Below, one piece after another: positions 8,431 to 16,447 of a stretch of 64,000 bases of DNA. Under the pieces are notes generated by a model, which was given only the letters and a program-made list of their open reading frames with translations, had not been told where the DNA came from and ran no database searches. This DNA comes from an uncultured Eubacteriales bacterium (GTDB lineage Bacteria > Bacillota > Clostridia > Oscillospirales > Acutalibacteraceae). The stretch's first letter is position 1, and each line of letters begins with the position of its first letter. Location of the stretch: contig CAKSIG010000002.1 in the NCBI GenBank assembly GCA_934463035.1, forward strand, positions 235,294-299,293, in the 5' to 3' direction. The translations under genes and the position numbers were made by a program.

Positions 8431-8491
8431 TTTATATTATAACAAATTATTTTGATTTGTCAAGATTGTCAATGCAGTTATAATAAACACT

Positions 8492-9622
8492 TCAAAAATC
8501 AAGTATAAACTCTATTATAAACGCTGACGACCAGCCGAAATTGTATGCGCCGAGTCCCTCTCCCGTCTTTGAGTCGTAATATTCGTATATTCCGCGCTTT
8601 TCATTGTATACGGCATTTAAAATACGCTCGCGCATATCGTCCGCAAGGGCTGTAAAGCCGTAATTCTTCAAGCCTTTAAGCGCAAAATAGGCGGTGTTGA
8701 GCCACATAGGACCGCGCCAATAATCGCTGCTGCTGTAATCGGGGTCGTTGTAGGACACCGTCGGCATAAGCGGATAGAACAGTTTTTTATCACCCGCGGC
8801 TTCGGCAAGCGACTGCGCCCTGTCCTTCGGTGCAATTCCTGCGTAAAGCGGCATAAATGAAGCAGGCGAGAGTATTCCCGTGCCGATTTTGTCTTTAATC
8901 GTTATATCATTATAACAGCCGAGTTCCTCATTCCAGAAATATCTGTTTATTCTCTCGGCAAGCTCTTTTGATTTTCTGTGCCATAAATCCCGCTCGCCGT
9001 TTTGGAGTATCTCGGACATTTCGGCAAGAGCATCATACATCATAACGGCGTAGCAGTTAAGGTCGATTTGATACAGGTTCTGCGCACCGTATTTATCCCA
9101 GCGCACCGAGGTATCCCACCCCGACTCATACTTTGCGTATATTCCGCCGTCAATCGAATAGTAGTGAAAAAGTCCGTCACGGCTTCGCTCGTTTACCCAG
9201 AAGCTCTCATTTTTCCTGTATTTTTCATAAGCCTCGCTTAGAACGGTCTTATCGGGATTTAAACGGTACGCGCGCATAAAAGCCCATGGGAAAACAGGCG
9301 GTTTGCAGGCACCGTAGTCCGTTTTGCCGTCGGCATAGGTCACGTCGCAAAACATTCCGTTTTCCTTTTGTGTATTCCATATAACCCTGCACTGGTCGTA
9401 TGCAAGCTCCTTATCCCAGCGCGCCGCCGCTATTGCGTGAAAAGCCGCGTCCCAATTCCAAACGCCCTTATATGTGGTAAGCGACGGGACTATCCCTTTA
9501 AGCGGACTCCACGGGTAATCATTGCCGACAAGAATATTGTCATTTAAAACGCCGTATGCCCTTTCAAGCAGTTGAGCGTCCCTTTTGTTTACGTCTTTTT
9601 TTATCCAATTACCGTTATCCAT
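8492..9622 (-). CDS. GH63-like glycosidase
   Basis: Cytosolic (alpha/alpha)6-barrel glycoside hydrolase of 376 aa with no signal peptide. The motifs VWNWDAAFHAIAA (about 53-65), GWDTSVRWDKYG (about 168-180) and SSDYWRGPMWLNTAYFALKGL near 300-320 are typical of family GH63 and the related bacterial mannosylglycerate or glucosylglycerate hydrolases. The Asp in GWDTS is the expected general acid. It is shorter than eukaryotic processing glucosidases and close to the minimal catalytic domain. Its place between hexose kinase and rhamnose isomerase genes supports a role in intracellular sugar release. The substrate cannot be read from sequence. Confidence 0.75.
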   Translation of the reverse strand: MDNGNWIKKDVNKRDAQLLERAYGVLNDNILVGNDYPWSPLKGIVPSLTTYKGVWNWDAAFHAIAAARWDKELAYDQCRVIWNTQKENGMFCDVTYADGKTDYGACKPPVFPWAFMRAYRLNPDKTVLSEAYEKYRKNESFWVNERSRDGLFHYYSIDGGIYAKYESGWDTSVRWDKYGAQNLYQIDLNCYAVMMYDALAEMSEILQNGERDLWHRKSKELAERINRYFWNEELGCYNDITIKDKIGTGILSPASFMPLYAGIAPKDRAQSLAEAAGDKKLFYPLMPTVSYNDPDYSSSDYWRGPMWLNTAYFALKGLKNYGFTALADDMRERILNAVYNEKRGIYEYYDSKTGEGLGAYNFGWSSAFIIEFILDF

Positions 9623-9769
9623 AGCGATCCCTCCGATTTATCTGTTACAAATATAACATACGTCCGTCGGCTGTACAACCGCCGATATTTTTACATTGGT
9701 GCATTATTTTAAGATGTTTTGACCCCCCGTCACACTAAAAAAGCGCACCATTGATATTAAAAAAGCAGG

Positions 9770-9798
9770 TTGTATAGTAAAATCCGCCGCATTATAAT
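9770..9798 (+). promoter_or_regulatory. Promoter of rhaA
   Basis: TTGTAT (9770-9775) and TATAAT (9793-9798), spacing 17 bp, 37 bp before the ATG of rhaA. No rhamnose-regulator gene is adjacent. Confidence 0.55.
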
Positions 9799-9834
9799 AT
9801 ATAATATAAAATCGGTAAAAAGGCGGGTTTATAG

Positions 9835-11082
9835 ATGAGTTCAAGATACGAAGAAGCAAAACAGATATACAAAAAGCTCGGTGTTGACACCGAAAAAGCG
9901 ATTGAAATGCTTAAAAACATTCCCGTTTCTTTGCATTGCTGGCAGGGCGACGATGTTATCGGCTTTGACCACGACGGACCCCTTACGGGCGGCATACAAA
10001 CAACGGGAAACTATTTGGGCAGAGCAACCACCCCCGAACAGCTGCTGTGCGATATGGACAAGGCTATGTCGCTTTGTCCGGGTAAGAAAAAGCTGAATGT
10101 TCACGCCTGCTATGCGATATTTGAGAACGGCGAATTTGCCGACCGCAACGCACTCGAACCGCGCCATTTCAAAAAATGGGTGGATTTTGCAAAGAAGAAC
10201 GGTATGGGTATCGACTTTAACCCCACATTTTTCTCGCACCCGATGGTAAAAAACGGACTCACGCTTTCTTCTCCCGACGAAGAGGTGCGCCGTTTCTGGA
10301 TCGAGCACGGCAAGGCGTGCATACGTATATCTCAATACTTTGCCGAGCAAACGGGCATACCCTGTGTTATGAATATCTGGACGGGCGACGGCTTTAAGGA
10401 CGTTCCGAGCGACCGTATGGGACCGCGTATGAGATACAAGGACTCAATCGAACAGATACTTTCAGAACCGTTTGACAAGAGCCTTGTAAAACCCTGCATA
10501 GAATCAAAAGTTTTCGGAATAGGAGTGGAATCATATACATCCGGCTCCGCCGAATTTGCGCTGTCCTTTGCGGCAACGCACGACGGTTGTCTGCCGCTGA
10601 TGGACAACGGGCACTACCACCCAACCGAGGTCGTGTCCGACAAAATATCCGCTCTGCTCTGCTTCTTCCCCGAAATTGCCCTTCATATAACAAGGGGCGT
10701 GCGTTGGGATTCCGACCACGTGCTGACCTTTGATGACGAGACAAAGGAGATCGCAAAAGAAATAGTCAGAAACGGCGCAATCGGCCGCGTATATATGGCG
10801 CTTGACTATTTCGACGCAAGCATAAACCGCATTGCAGCTTGGACGGTAGGTTTCAGAAGCTGGCAAAAGGCGCTTTTAAACGCGCTCCTTTTACCAAACG
10901 AAAAATTAAAACAGCTTCAAGACGAATCGCGCTTTACCGAACTGCTTGTAATGCAGGAGGAGGTTAAAACATTGCCGTTCGGCGATGTTTGGGACGAATA
11001 CTGCACCCGCTGCGGCGTATCAAGCAACGATTGGTTTAAAGAAGTAAAAGAATACGAAAAAGAAGTGTTATCGAAGAGATAA
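9835..11082 (+). CDS. rhaA: L-rhamnose isomerase
   Basis: Converts L-rhamnose to L-rhamnulose, the first step of rhamnose catabolism. The protein is 415 aa, the standard RhaA length. It has the N-terminal SLHCWQGDDVIGF (about 32-44), GIQTTGNYLG, NPTFFSHPM and CVMNIWTGDGFKDVP. Metal-binding residues occur in the region around LMDNGHYHPTE and HITRGVRWDSDHV. It is a single gene with its own promoter and terminator. RhaB, RhaD and a rhamnose regulator are not next to it, so the rest of the pathway must be elsewhere or the enzyme serves another aldose. Confidence 0.92.
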   Translation: MSSRYEEAKQIYKKLGVDTEKAIEMLKNIPVSLHCWQGDDVIGFDHDGPLTGGIQTTGNYLGRATTPEQLLCDMDKAMSLCPGKKKLNVHACYAIFENGEFADRNALEPRHFKKWVDFAKKNGMGIDFNPTFFSHPMVKNGLTLSSPDEEVRRFWIEHGKACIRISQYFAEQTGIPCVMNIWTGDGFKDVPSDRMGPRMRYKDSIEQILSEPFDKSLVKPCIESKVFGIGVESYTSGSAEFALSFAATHDGCLPLMDNGHYHPTEVVSDKISALLCFFPEIALHITRGVRWDSDHVLTFDDETKEIAKEIVRNGAIGRVYMALDYFDASINRIAAWTVGFRSWQKALLNALLLPNEKLKQLQDESRFTELLVMQEEVKTLPFGDVWDEYCTRCGVSSNDWFKEVKEYEKEVLSKR

Positions 11083-11100
11083 CACTCCCGTTAAGACAAA

Positions 11101-11124
11101 GCTGTCCGCCTGATTGCGGACAGC
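11101..11124 (+). terminator. Rho-independent terminator after rhaA
   Basis: GCTGTCCGC pairs with GCGGACAGC around a 6-base loop and is followed by CGTTTTATTT. It lies between the convergent rhaA and CarD-like genes. Confidence 0.8.
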
Positions 11125-11128
11125 CGTT

Positions 11129-11626
11129 TTATTTATTGATATTTTCAGCGATAAAATTCGGAACTTCGTCTTCGGGTATTCCGAGCGCTTCGGCAAGCTC
11201 GCCGTGCAGCAAAGTTTCAGCCTCATTTTTATATTTCATATCGACTGTTCCCATTTTTCTTCGGTCATTTTTATTTTTTGAATAAACGGAAACCGCTATT
11301 TCTATCAAATCAAGGATATTGTGCGAATTAAGCTTATCCGTATAATACCCGCGCACCTCCGTCTGCGACATTCCCGAAAAATCGTGTGACTGCATTGAAG
11401 GTATAAGAGATATAAGGTGCAGAGCCTGTTCTTTACTCATAACTTTCCGTATAAAAACCTTTTCGCTGTTTATAGGAGCATATACCGTGCTGTTTCGCTC
11501 CGAAATAGGGCGCAGTTTGTAATACGGCTGTTTTCCGACGCCTCCCGGGGTCTGCATTTCACAAATATCAACTATTTCACACACGCCCGTTTTTCCGTAT
11601 ACTACCTTTTCCCCAATACTGAACAC
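11129..11626 (-). CDS. CarD/CdnL-like transcription regulator
   Basis: 165-aa protein of the CarD_CdnL_TRCF family, which binds the RNA polymerase beta subunit and stabilises open promoters. The N-terminal Tudor-like RNAP-interacting domain (about 1-62) shows GEKVVYGKTGVCEIVDI and YYKLRPI. The all-helical C-terminal half includes a central IEIAVSVYSKNKNDRRKMG stretch and is expected to contact upstream promoter DNA. Firmicutes often carry several short CarD-like paralogues of uncertain role. It stands alone between rhaA and the metal-resistance pair. Confidence 0.8.
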   Translation of the reverse strand: MFSIGEKVVYGKTGVCEIVDICEMQTPGGVGKQPYYKLRPISERNSTVYAPINSEKVFIRKVMSKEQALHLISLIPSMQSHDFSGMSQTEVRGYYTDKLNSHNILDLIEIAVSVYSKNKNDRRKMGTVDMKYKNEAETLLHGELAEALGIPEDEVPNFIAENINK

Positions 11627-11725
11627 TTCAATTTCCCCCTTTAATATACTTATATTTTAGCACCTAAAAAATTTTGATGTAAGTGATTTTTTCAAAAAAC
11701 TGCAATTTTTATGGAATATATCCCC

Positions 11726-11780
11726 TTGACAAACGGGGAATTTTATTTTATAATAACGCTTGAACAATAATTCAAGTGTT
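11726..11780 (+). promoter_or_regulatory. Promoter and ArsR/SmtB-type operator of the metal exporter operon
   Basis: TTGACA (11726-11731) and TATAAT (11749-11754) have 17 bp between them. Just downstream lies the palindrome CTTGAACAATAATTCAAG (11759-11776), with AAC and GTT further out. This matches the 12-2-12-like operators of CadC/SmtB repressors. It overlaps the transcription start, so a metal-free repressor would block initiation. The TTG inside this palindrome opens a longer frame but is not the likely start. Confidence 0.8.
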
Positions 11781-11798
11781 CAACAAGGAGATGTTACA

Positions 11799-12167
11799 GT
11801 GGCGGATAAGAATGAAAATAATGAAATTCTTTGCGAGAACGAGGAGGTACATACCGACGCGGTAGATTTTGTTAGCAGCGAAATGCCGCCTATTGATGTG
11901 CTTTACGATCTGGCGGAGCTTTACAAGGTATTCGGGGACAGCACGCGGATACGTATTTTGTATGTGCTGTTTGAAAAAGAGGTCTGCGTTTGCGATATTG
12001 CCGCGGTGCTTAATATGACGCTTTCAGCAATTTCCCATCAGCTCAGGGTGCTTAAAAACGCGGGTCTTGTGAAATACAGAAAAGAAGGCAAAACAAGCTA
12101 TTATTCCCTTGCGGACGACCACGTAAAGACCATAATCGGTCAGGGAATAGAACACGTTACGGAATAG
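11799..12167 (+). CDS. ArsR/SmtB-family metal-sensing repressor
   Basis: A 122-aa winged-helix repressor that releases DNA when it binds Zn, Cd or Pb. The helix-3 metal motif is EVCVCDIAAVL, followed by the recognition helix in LSAISHQLRVLKNAGLV and the wing KEGKTSYYSL. The N-terminus holds further cysteine and acidic residues (ILCENEEVH), as in CadC/CmtR types. I chose GTG at 11799 because AAGGAG sits 8 bases upstream. The longer TTG start at 11760 falls inside the operator. The exporter gene follows after 10 bp. Confidence 0.87.
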   Translation: MADKNENNEILCENEEVHTDAVDFVSSEMPPIDVLYDLAELYKVFGDSTRIRILYVLFEKEVCVCDIAAVLNMTLSAISHQLRVLKNAGLVKYRKEGKTSYYSLADDHVKTIIGQGIEHVTE

Positions 12168-12177
12168 GGGAATAATT

Positions 12178-14028
12178 ATGAAAGAACACAAAGAAGACCT
12201 TATAAAAATAATAGTAAGCGGCGTGCTGCTTGCGGCGTTTATGTTGATAACAAAGCTGTTTTCGTTCCCGTGGTGGGTTGAACTGCTTATGTTTGTCGTT
12301 CCGTACCTCATAGTCGGCGGCGAAGTGCTTTTGGAGGCAGGCGAGAACATTGTCCACGGTGAAATTTTTGACGAATGTTTCTTAATGTGCGTAGCGACGA
12401 TAGGCGCGTTTGCCGTCGGCGAATACCCCGAGGCGGTGTTCGTTATGCTGTTTTTCTCGATAGGCGAGCTGTTTGAGCATATCGCGACCGACCGCAGTAA
12501 AAAATCAATCACCGCGCTTATGGACATACGCCCCGACAGCGCAAATCTTGAAACCGAAAACGGGATTATAACGGTATCGCCCGAAGAAGTAAAGCAAGGC
12601 GATATAATCGTTGTAAAGCCCGGTGAAAAAATACCGCTTGACGGTATAGTTGAGGAGGGCGTTTCCTCGATAAACACCACAGCCCTCACGGGAGAATCTC
12701 TGCCTACGGACGTTGCCGCAGGCGACAAGGTCATAAGCGGCTGTGTGAACATAAGCGGCGTTCTGCGCGTAAGCGTAACCGATGTTTACGCCGAATCAAC
12801 CGCCGCAAAAATACTTAAACTCGTTGAAAGCTCAGCCGAAAGCAAAGCTAAGCCCGAGAGCTTTATAAAACGCTTTGCGCATTGGTATACGCCGACGGTC
12901 GTTATACTTGCGGTCTTGCTGTGCGTTATTCCGTCGCTTATCGTCGGCAACTTTACACAGTGGTTCTACCGCGCGCTGATGTTCCTTGTTGTTTCCTGCC
13001 CCTGCGCGCTTGTTGTTTCAATACCTCTGTCATATTTCAGCGGCATAGGCGGCGCCTCCAAAAAGGGTATCCTTATAAAAGGCGCGGGTGCGCTTGAAAA
13101 CATTTCAAAGGTAAAGACGGTAGTATTCGATAAAACGGGAACGCTGACCGTCGGCAGTTTCTTTGTAACGGCTGTCCATCCGAACGAAACAGACAGCGAA
13201 GAACTTATTTATCTTGCGGCGGCGGCGGAAAGCTACTCCGACCACCCGATTTCACGCTCGATAAGATCCGCCTGCAAAAAACAGATAGACCCGTCGGATG
13301 TAACCGATGTAGAGGAGATTGCGGGTCACGGCGTTAAAGCGGTTATCGGCGGAAAGCACGTTGCCGTCGGCAACGACAAGCTGATGAAAAAAGAAAATGT
13401 TGAATACCGCAACTGCCACAGGGTAGGCACAATAGTACACGTGGCTGTTGACGGACGGTACGCAGGTCACATAGTAATTTCCGATAAAATAAAGCCCGAC
13501 AGCAAAAACGCCGTCGAGGCATTAAAGACGCACGGCGTTAAGACCGTTATGCTCACAGGCGACCTTGAAGCCGCCGCAAAGCAGGCGGCAGAAGAAATCG
13601 GGGTTGACAAATACTATGCCTCTCTCCTGCCTGCCGATAAGGTAACCCACCTTGAAGAAATTATCAATAAAGAAAAAAGCACCGAAAAAACCGCCTTTGT
13701 AGGTGACGGAATTAACGATGCTCCCGTGCTTGCCCGTGCCGATATAGGCATAGCAATGGGCTCTCTCGGCTCGGACGCCGCGATTGAAGCCGCCGATATG
13801 GTTATAATGGACGACAAGCTCTCCAAAATACCGCTCGCCGTTAAAATATCCGAAAAAACAAACGGCATTGTGTGGCAGAATATCATATTCTCGCTTACCG
13901 TAAAATTTGCGGTGCTTGCGCTGTCCGCTCTCGGACTTACAAATATGTGGGCGGCGTCCTTTGCCGACGTCGGCGTTCTGGTAGTGGCAATTCTCAACTC
14001 GACAAGAGCTATGAGACAACCGAAATAA
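12178..14028 (+). CDS. P1B-type Zn/Cd/Pb-exporting ATPase
   Basis: Membrane pump of 616 aa that expels divalent soft metals. The ion-site motif CPC lies at about 274-276 (VSCPCALVV), the phosphorylated Asp in DKTGTLT at about 318, TGES in the actuator domain, and GDGINDAPVLARAD near 508-521. CPC together with a final GLTNMWAASFADVGV helix fits the P1B-2 (ZntA/CadA) class. There is no N-terminal HMA domain or Cys-rich tail, so the protein is shorter than CadA (about 720 aa). It is controlled by the upstream ArsR repressor. Its stop codon touches the stop of the convergent phage-type amidase gene. Confidence 0.92.
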   Translation: MKEHKEDLIKIIVSGVLLAAFMLITKLFSFPWWVELLMFVVPYLIVGGEVLLEAGENIVHGEIFDECFLMCVATIGAFAVGEYPEAVFVMLFFSIGELFEHIATDRSKKSITALMDIRPDSANLETENGIITVSPEEVKQGDIIVVKPGEKIPLDGIVEEGVSSINTTALTGESLPTDVAAGDKVISGCVNISGVLRVSVTDVYAESTAAKILKLVESSAESKAKPESFIKRFAHWYTPTVVILAVLLCVIPSLIVGNFTQWFYRALMFLVVSCPCALVVSIPLSYFSGIGGASKKGILIKGAGALENISKVKTVVFDKTGTLTVGSFFVTAVHPNETDSEELIYLAAAAESYSDHPISRSIRSACKKQIDPSDVTDVEEIAGHGVKAVIGGKHVAVGNDKLMKKENVEYRNCHRVGTIVHVAVDGRYAGHIVISDKIKPDSKNAVEALKTHGVKTVMLTGDLEAAAKQAAEEIGVDKYYASLLPADKVTHLEEIINKEKSTEKTAFVGDGINDAPVLARADIGIAMGSLGSDAAIEAADMVIMDDKLSKIPLAVKISEKTNGIVWQNIIFSLTVKFAVLALSALGLTNMWAASFADVGVLVVAILNSTRAMRQPK

Positions 14029-14748
14029 CTACTTGATAACCGCGCTGAAACCTGCCGCTTTAAGAGCATTTACCGCTTTTTCGGCGTTTTCTCTAACCGA
14101 GTATGCGCCCACCTGAACATAATACAGTCTGCCGTCTGACTTAGGTTTTTCGGCAGGCTGTTCATTTTTTCGCGTAAGACCGCCGAGTTCAATAAGCGAC
14201 TCTGCTATCGCCGACGCCGCTCTGCCCGCAAAATCCTCCGTCAGAATGACGGGAGTGTCGGTTATGCTGTCCATAAACCCACATTCAAGCAGCACCGCGG
14301 GCATTTTTGTCTGCCTGCATTCCCCGAAATCCGCCTTTGCAAGCGGTGCGGCTCTGTTTCCTTTAAGACCCGTTTTTAAAATCAGCTTTTCATATAGCGT
14401 TTTTTGTATGCTTTCTGTTTTCTTATCCACTTTCAGATAGGTAAAAGCCATTATTCCGCCGCCTGAACCGCCTTTAATTCCCGCGTTGTGATGAACCGAA
14501 ACATAGACGTCCGCGCCGAACGAGTTTGCCGCCGCCGCGCGCTTTGAAATAGGTATGTCCGTTTTTCCGCTCACATCGTCGGTACGTATAAGCGCAAAGC
14601 CTTCATATCCGTTTAAAATTTCCTGCACCTTTGTGCATATACGGCTGTTAAGCGACCATTCCCTTGTTTCGTTCGGGTCGATTGCTTTAAGGCATCTCTT
14701 GCCCGAAGTGCCTATACCGTGACCCGCGTTAAGCGCTATTTTATACAT
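14029..14748 (-). CDS. N-acetylmuramoyl-L-alanine amidase with SPOR domain (endolysin-like)
   Basis: 239-aa Amidase_3 zinc enzyme that cleaves the muramic acid-peptide bond. The N-terminal domain (about 1-175) has LNAGHG with the first zinc His, the Glu in DPNETREWSLN, and YVSVHHNAG with the second His. The catalytic Glu is in VLLECGFMD. A linker leads to a C-terminal SPOR repeat, LYYVQVGAYSVRENAEKAVNALKAAG, which binds denuded peptidoglycan. No signal peptide is present, so export would need the adjacent holin. Its start overlaps the holin stop by 8 bp. It is the last gene of the phage-like block. Confidence 0.88.
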   Translation of the reverse strand: MYKIALNAGHGIGTSGKRCLKAIDPNETREWSLNSRICTKVQEILNGYEGFALIRTDDVSGKTDIPISKRAAAANSFGADVYVSVHHNAGIKGGSGGGIMAFTYLKVDKKTESIQKTLYEKLILKTGLKGNRAAPLAKADFGECRQTKMPAVLLECGFMDSITDTPVILTEDFAGRAASAIAESLIELGGLTRKNEQPAEKPKSDGRLYYVQVGAYSVRENAEKAVNALKAAGFSAVIK

Positions 14749-14989
14749 CTGCCGTTTCTCTCCTCAAACCTTCAAGATATTTCTGCGCTTTTAAGGCTTT
14801 TTCGCTGAAACTGTTGTTATACCACCACGCCGCCAGCACGGCAAGCAGCTCGGCAGAGCTTTCAACAACGCTTAAAACCGTGTTTTCATCTGCCTTTATT
14901 ATATCTACACCGCACTTTTCAAGCACGATGTTAATTATCGCAATTGCAAGCATTGCCGTTCGCACAATGGTTGCTTTTGAAACCTTCAT
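14741..14989 (-). CDS. Phage holin
   Basis: 82-aa protein with one clear N-terminal membrane helix (about 8-25), a short polar stretch containing KCGVDIIKADENTV, a second hydrophobic helix with ELLAVLAAWWYNNSFS, and a basic tail. This layout resembles the phi-LC3/SPP1 holin group. It would form the pore that lets the amidase reach the wall. A strong GGAGG is 8 bases before ATG. It overlaps both the amidase gene and the preceding XhlA-like gene, as expected of a lysis cassette. Confidence 0.8.
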   Translation of the reverse strand: MKVSKATIVRTAMLAIAIINIVLEKCGVDIIKADENTVLSVVESSAELLAVLAAWWYNNSFSEKALKAQKYLEGLRRETADV

Positions 14990-15212
14990 AAATATTTCCT
15001 CCGTTTTCTACTGCCGCCAGTCTTTTTTCAAAAATTCTTTGCCGTTCCTCCATAAGAGGGATCTTCTCGGTTGACCTGTTGTGCAGGTCAACCTTTTTTT
15101 CAAGCTGTTCAAGACGGTAGTTTACCAGCTTTCCCGAGGCTATTATGCCTCCTATCGTACCTACGAGCGTGCCCGCGAATGAGATAACGGCAACTATTAC
15201 CGTTCCGCTCAC
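14931..15212 (-). CDS. XhlA-like/holin-accessory membrane protein
   Basis: 93-aa protein with an N-terminal membrane helix (SGTVIVAVISFAGTLVGTIGG) followed by a charged coiled-coil segment (LVNYRLEQLEKKVDLHN...RIFEKRLAAVENG), the plan of XhlA/hemolysin-type lysis accessories. The start is GTG at 15212 and overlaps the lipoprotein stop by 4 bp (GTGA), with GAGAGGAAG upstream. The last 59 bp overlap the holin reading frame. The tail after residue 75 contains KSNHCANGNACNCDN, probably a by-product of that overlap. Confidence 0.65.
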   Translation of the reverse strand: MSGTVIVAVISFAGTLVGTIGGIIASGKLVNYRLEQLEKKVDLHNRSTEKIPLMEERQRIFEKRLAAVENGGNIYEGFKSNHCANGNACNCDN

Positions 15213-16414
15213 TGTCCGTTTACTTCCTCTCTTACGATTTTTAAATAGTTTTCCCTTTGACGTGTGTTAAGCTCCGACTGCGAGAAAAATGACGAGTACG
15301 AAAACAAAACAAAGCCGTCTGCCCGTTCGTCCGATATGCAAATCCTTGCCTGCCTTGCTATTATATCGTCGCTTTCGCACCATTCCGCGGAGTCCTTTTC
15401 GGAGTCAGTCCCTATCTTATACGGCGCCAATCCGATAATCAGACTTACTTCGTCGTTTTTGTCCGCCGCGCCTTTCCATTCCGCCAAAAGATTTTCAAAC
15501 CTGAAATTTTCGTCGGGATATTCAAAGCCAAAATATAACTGAGGAATTATCGCGTCAACGCAGCCGTTTTCTATCCACGCCGAAACGTCCGCATAGTATT
15601 CGTTGTAGTTTTTTTCAAGCGAAGCCGCAGGGCTTATGCTGAAAATAATATCCTTGTTTATAAATTTAACGGCGGTGTAACAGCCGCTTATAAGCGCGTT
15701 TACATTTGCCCTGCGCCAATCGTCCTGAGAAATGGGCGACTCGGTTTTTTCAAGATACTTTTCGTAGCTTGCGCTGTCAAACCCCGCGTCGGTAACGGGA
15801 TAAAAATAGTCGTCAAAATGTATTCCGTCAACAGGATATTTGTTCAATATCTCCCTTATCCCGTCAATTATAAGCCCGCGCACCTCGGCGCTTGCGGGAT
15901 TTAGATATATTCCCCTTTCGGTCGTGCATACGTTGGTATCGTTCTCGGTATCGTCATCATTGCGCCACTTGTACGCGGGACTCTCGGGGTTCAAACTGTT
16001 TATATCGTTTGTCGAGGTTGATACGCGGTATGGATTTATCCACGCGTGTACTCTCATTCCGTTGTTGTGACATAGCTCGGTCATATATCCGAATATATCA
16101 AAATCGTAGATCGCCGCCGCGGAATTAAGCGGAAAATAATCTGACTTGAAAAGCGAATCGCAGAACGCGCGCACGTGTATGTAAATATCCTTTATTCCTG
16201 CGTCCTTGCAGTTTTGAATTGCCGCGGCGAACTCCTCTTTTATTCCCTTTTCGCTTTTGAGCATTGCGTTTATTTCGCTGTGAGACAGCCATATTCCCGC
16301 GCTCGCGATACCCGCCGAAGACGCGCGCGCTTTGCCGTTGCCGTCTTCGGTCCTGCCGACGCACCCCGAAAGCAACAATACAATGCATATTAAAATTATT
16401 CCTATTTTTTTCAT
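15209..16414 (-). CDS. Lipoprotein of the glycosyl hydrolase-like 10 family (GHL10/DUF187)
   Basis: 401 aa with a lipoprotein signal (LLLSGC lipobox, Cys near 18) and a TIM-barrel domain of the GHL10/YngK family. Motifs are ASAGIWLSHSEIN, IYIHVRAFCDSLF, YLNPASAEVRGLIIDGIREIL, and the conserved GIHFDDYFYP near 197-206. The family is thought to act on peptidoglycan or exopolysaccharide glycans outside the membrane; no activity is proven from sequence. It is translationally coupled to the XhlA-like gene and sits inside the phage-like block, which is unusual because this family is mostly host-encoded. Confidence 0.75.
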   Translation of the reverse strand: MKKIGIILICIVLLLSGCVGRTEDGNGKARASSAGIASAGIWLSHSEINAMLKSEKGIKEEFAAAIQNCKDAGIKDIYIHVRAFCDSLFKSDYFPLNSAAAIYDFDIFGYMTELCHNNGMRVHAWINPYRVSTSTNDINSLNPESPAYKWRNDDDTENDTNVCTTERGIYLNPASAEVRGLIIDGIREILNKYPVDGIHFDDYFYPVTDAGFDSASYEKYLEKTESPISQDDWRRANVNALISGCYTAVKFINKDIIFSISPAASLEKNYNEYYADVSAWIENGCVDAIIPQLYFGFEYPDENFRFENLLAEWKGAADKNDEVSLIIGLAPYKIGTDSEKDSAEWCESDDIIARQARICISDERADGFVLFSYSSFFSQSELNTRQRENYLKIVREEVNGQ

Positions 16415-16447
16415 ATAATCATCTGTCCCTTACTCGAACCTGTAACA

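Noticed and set aside
12024..12752. Minus-strand 242-codon frame over the metal-exporter genes
   Set aside because: Shadow of the ArsR and ATPase genes; Ser/Thr/Ile-rich low-complexity product without motifs or ribosome site.
14931..15074. Alternative plus-strand frames in the holin region
   Set aside because: Shadows of overlapping lysis genes; no start signals.
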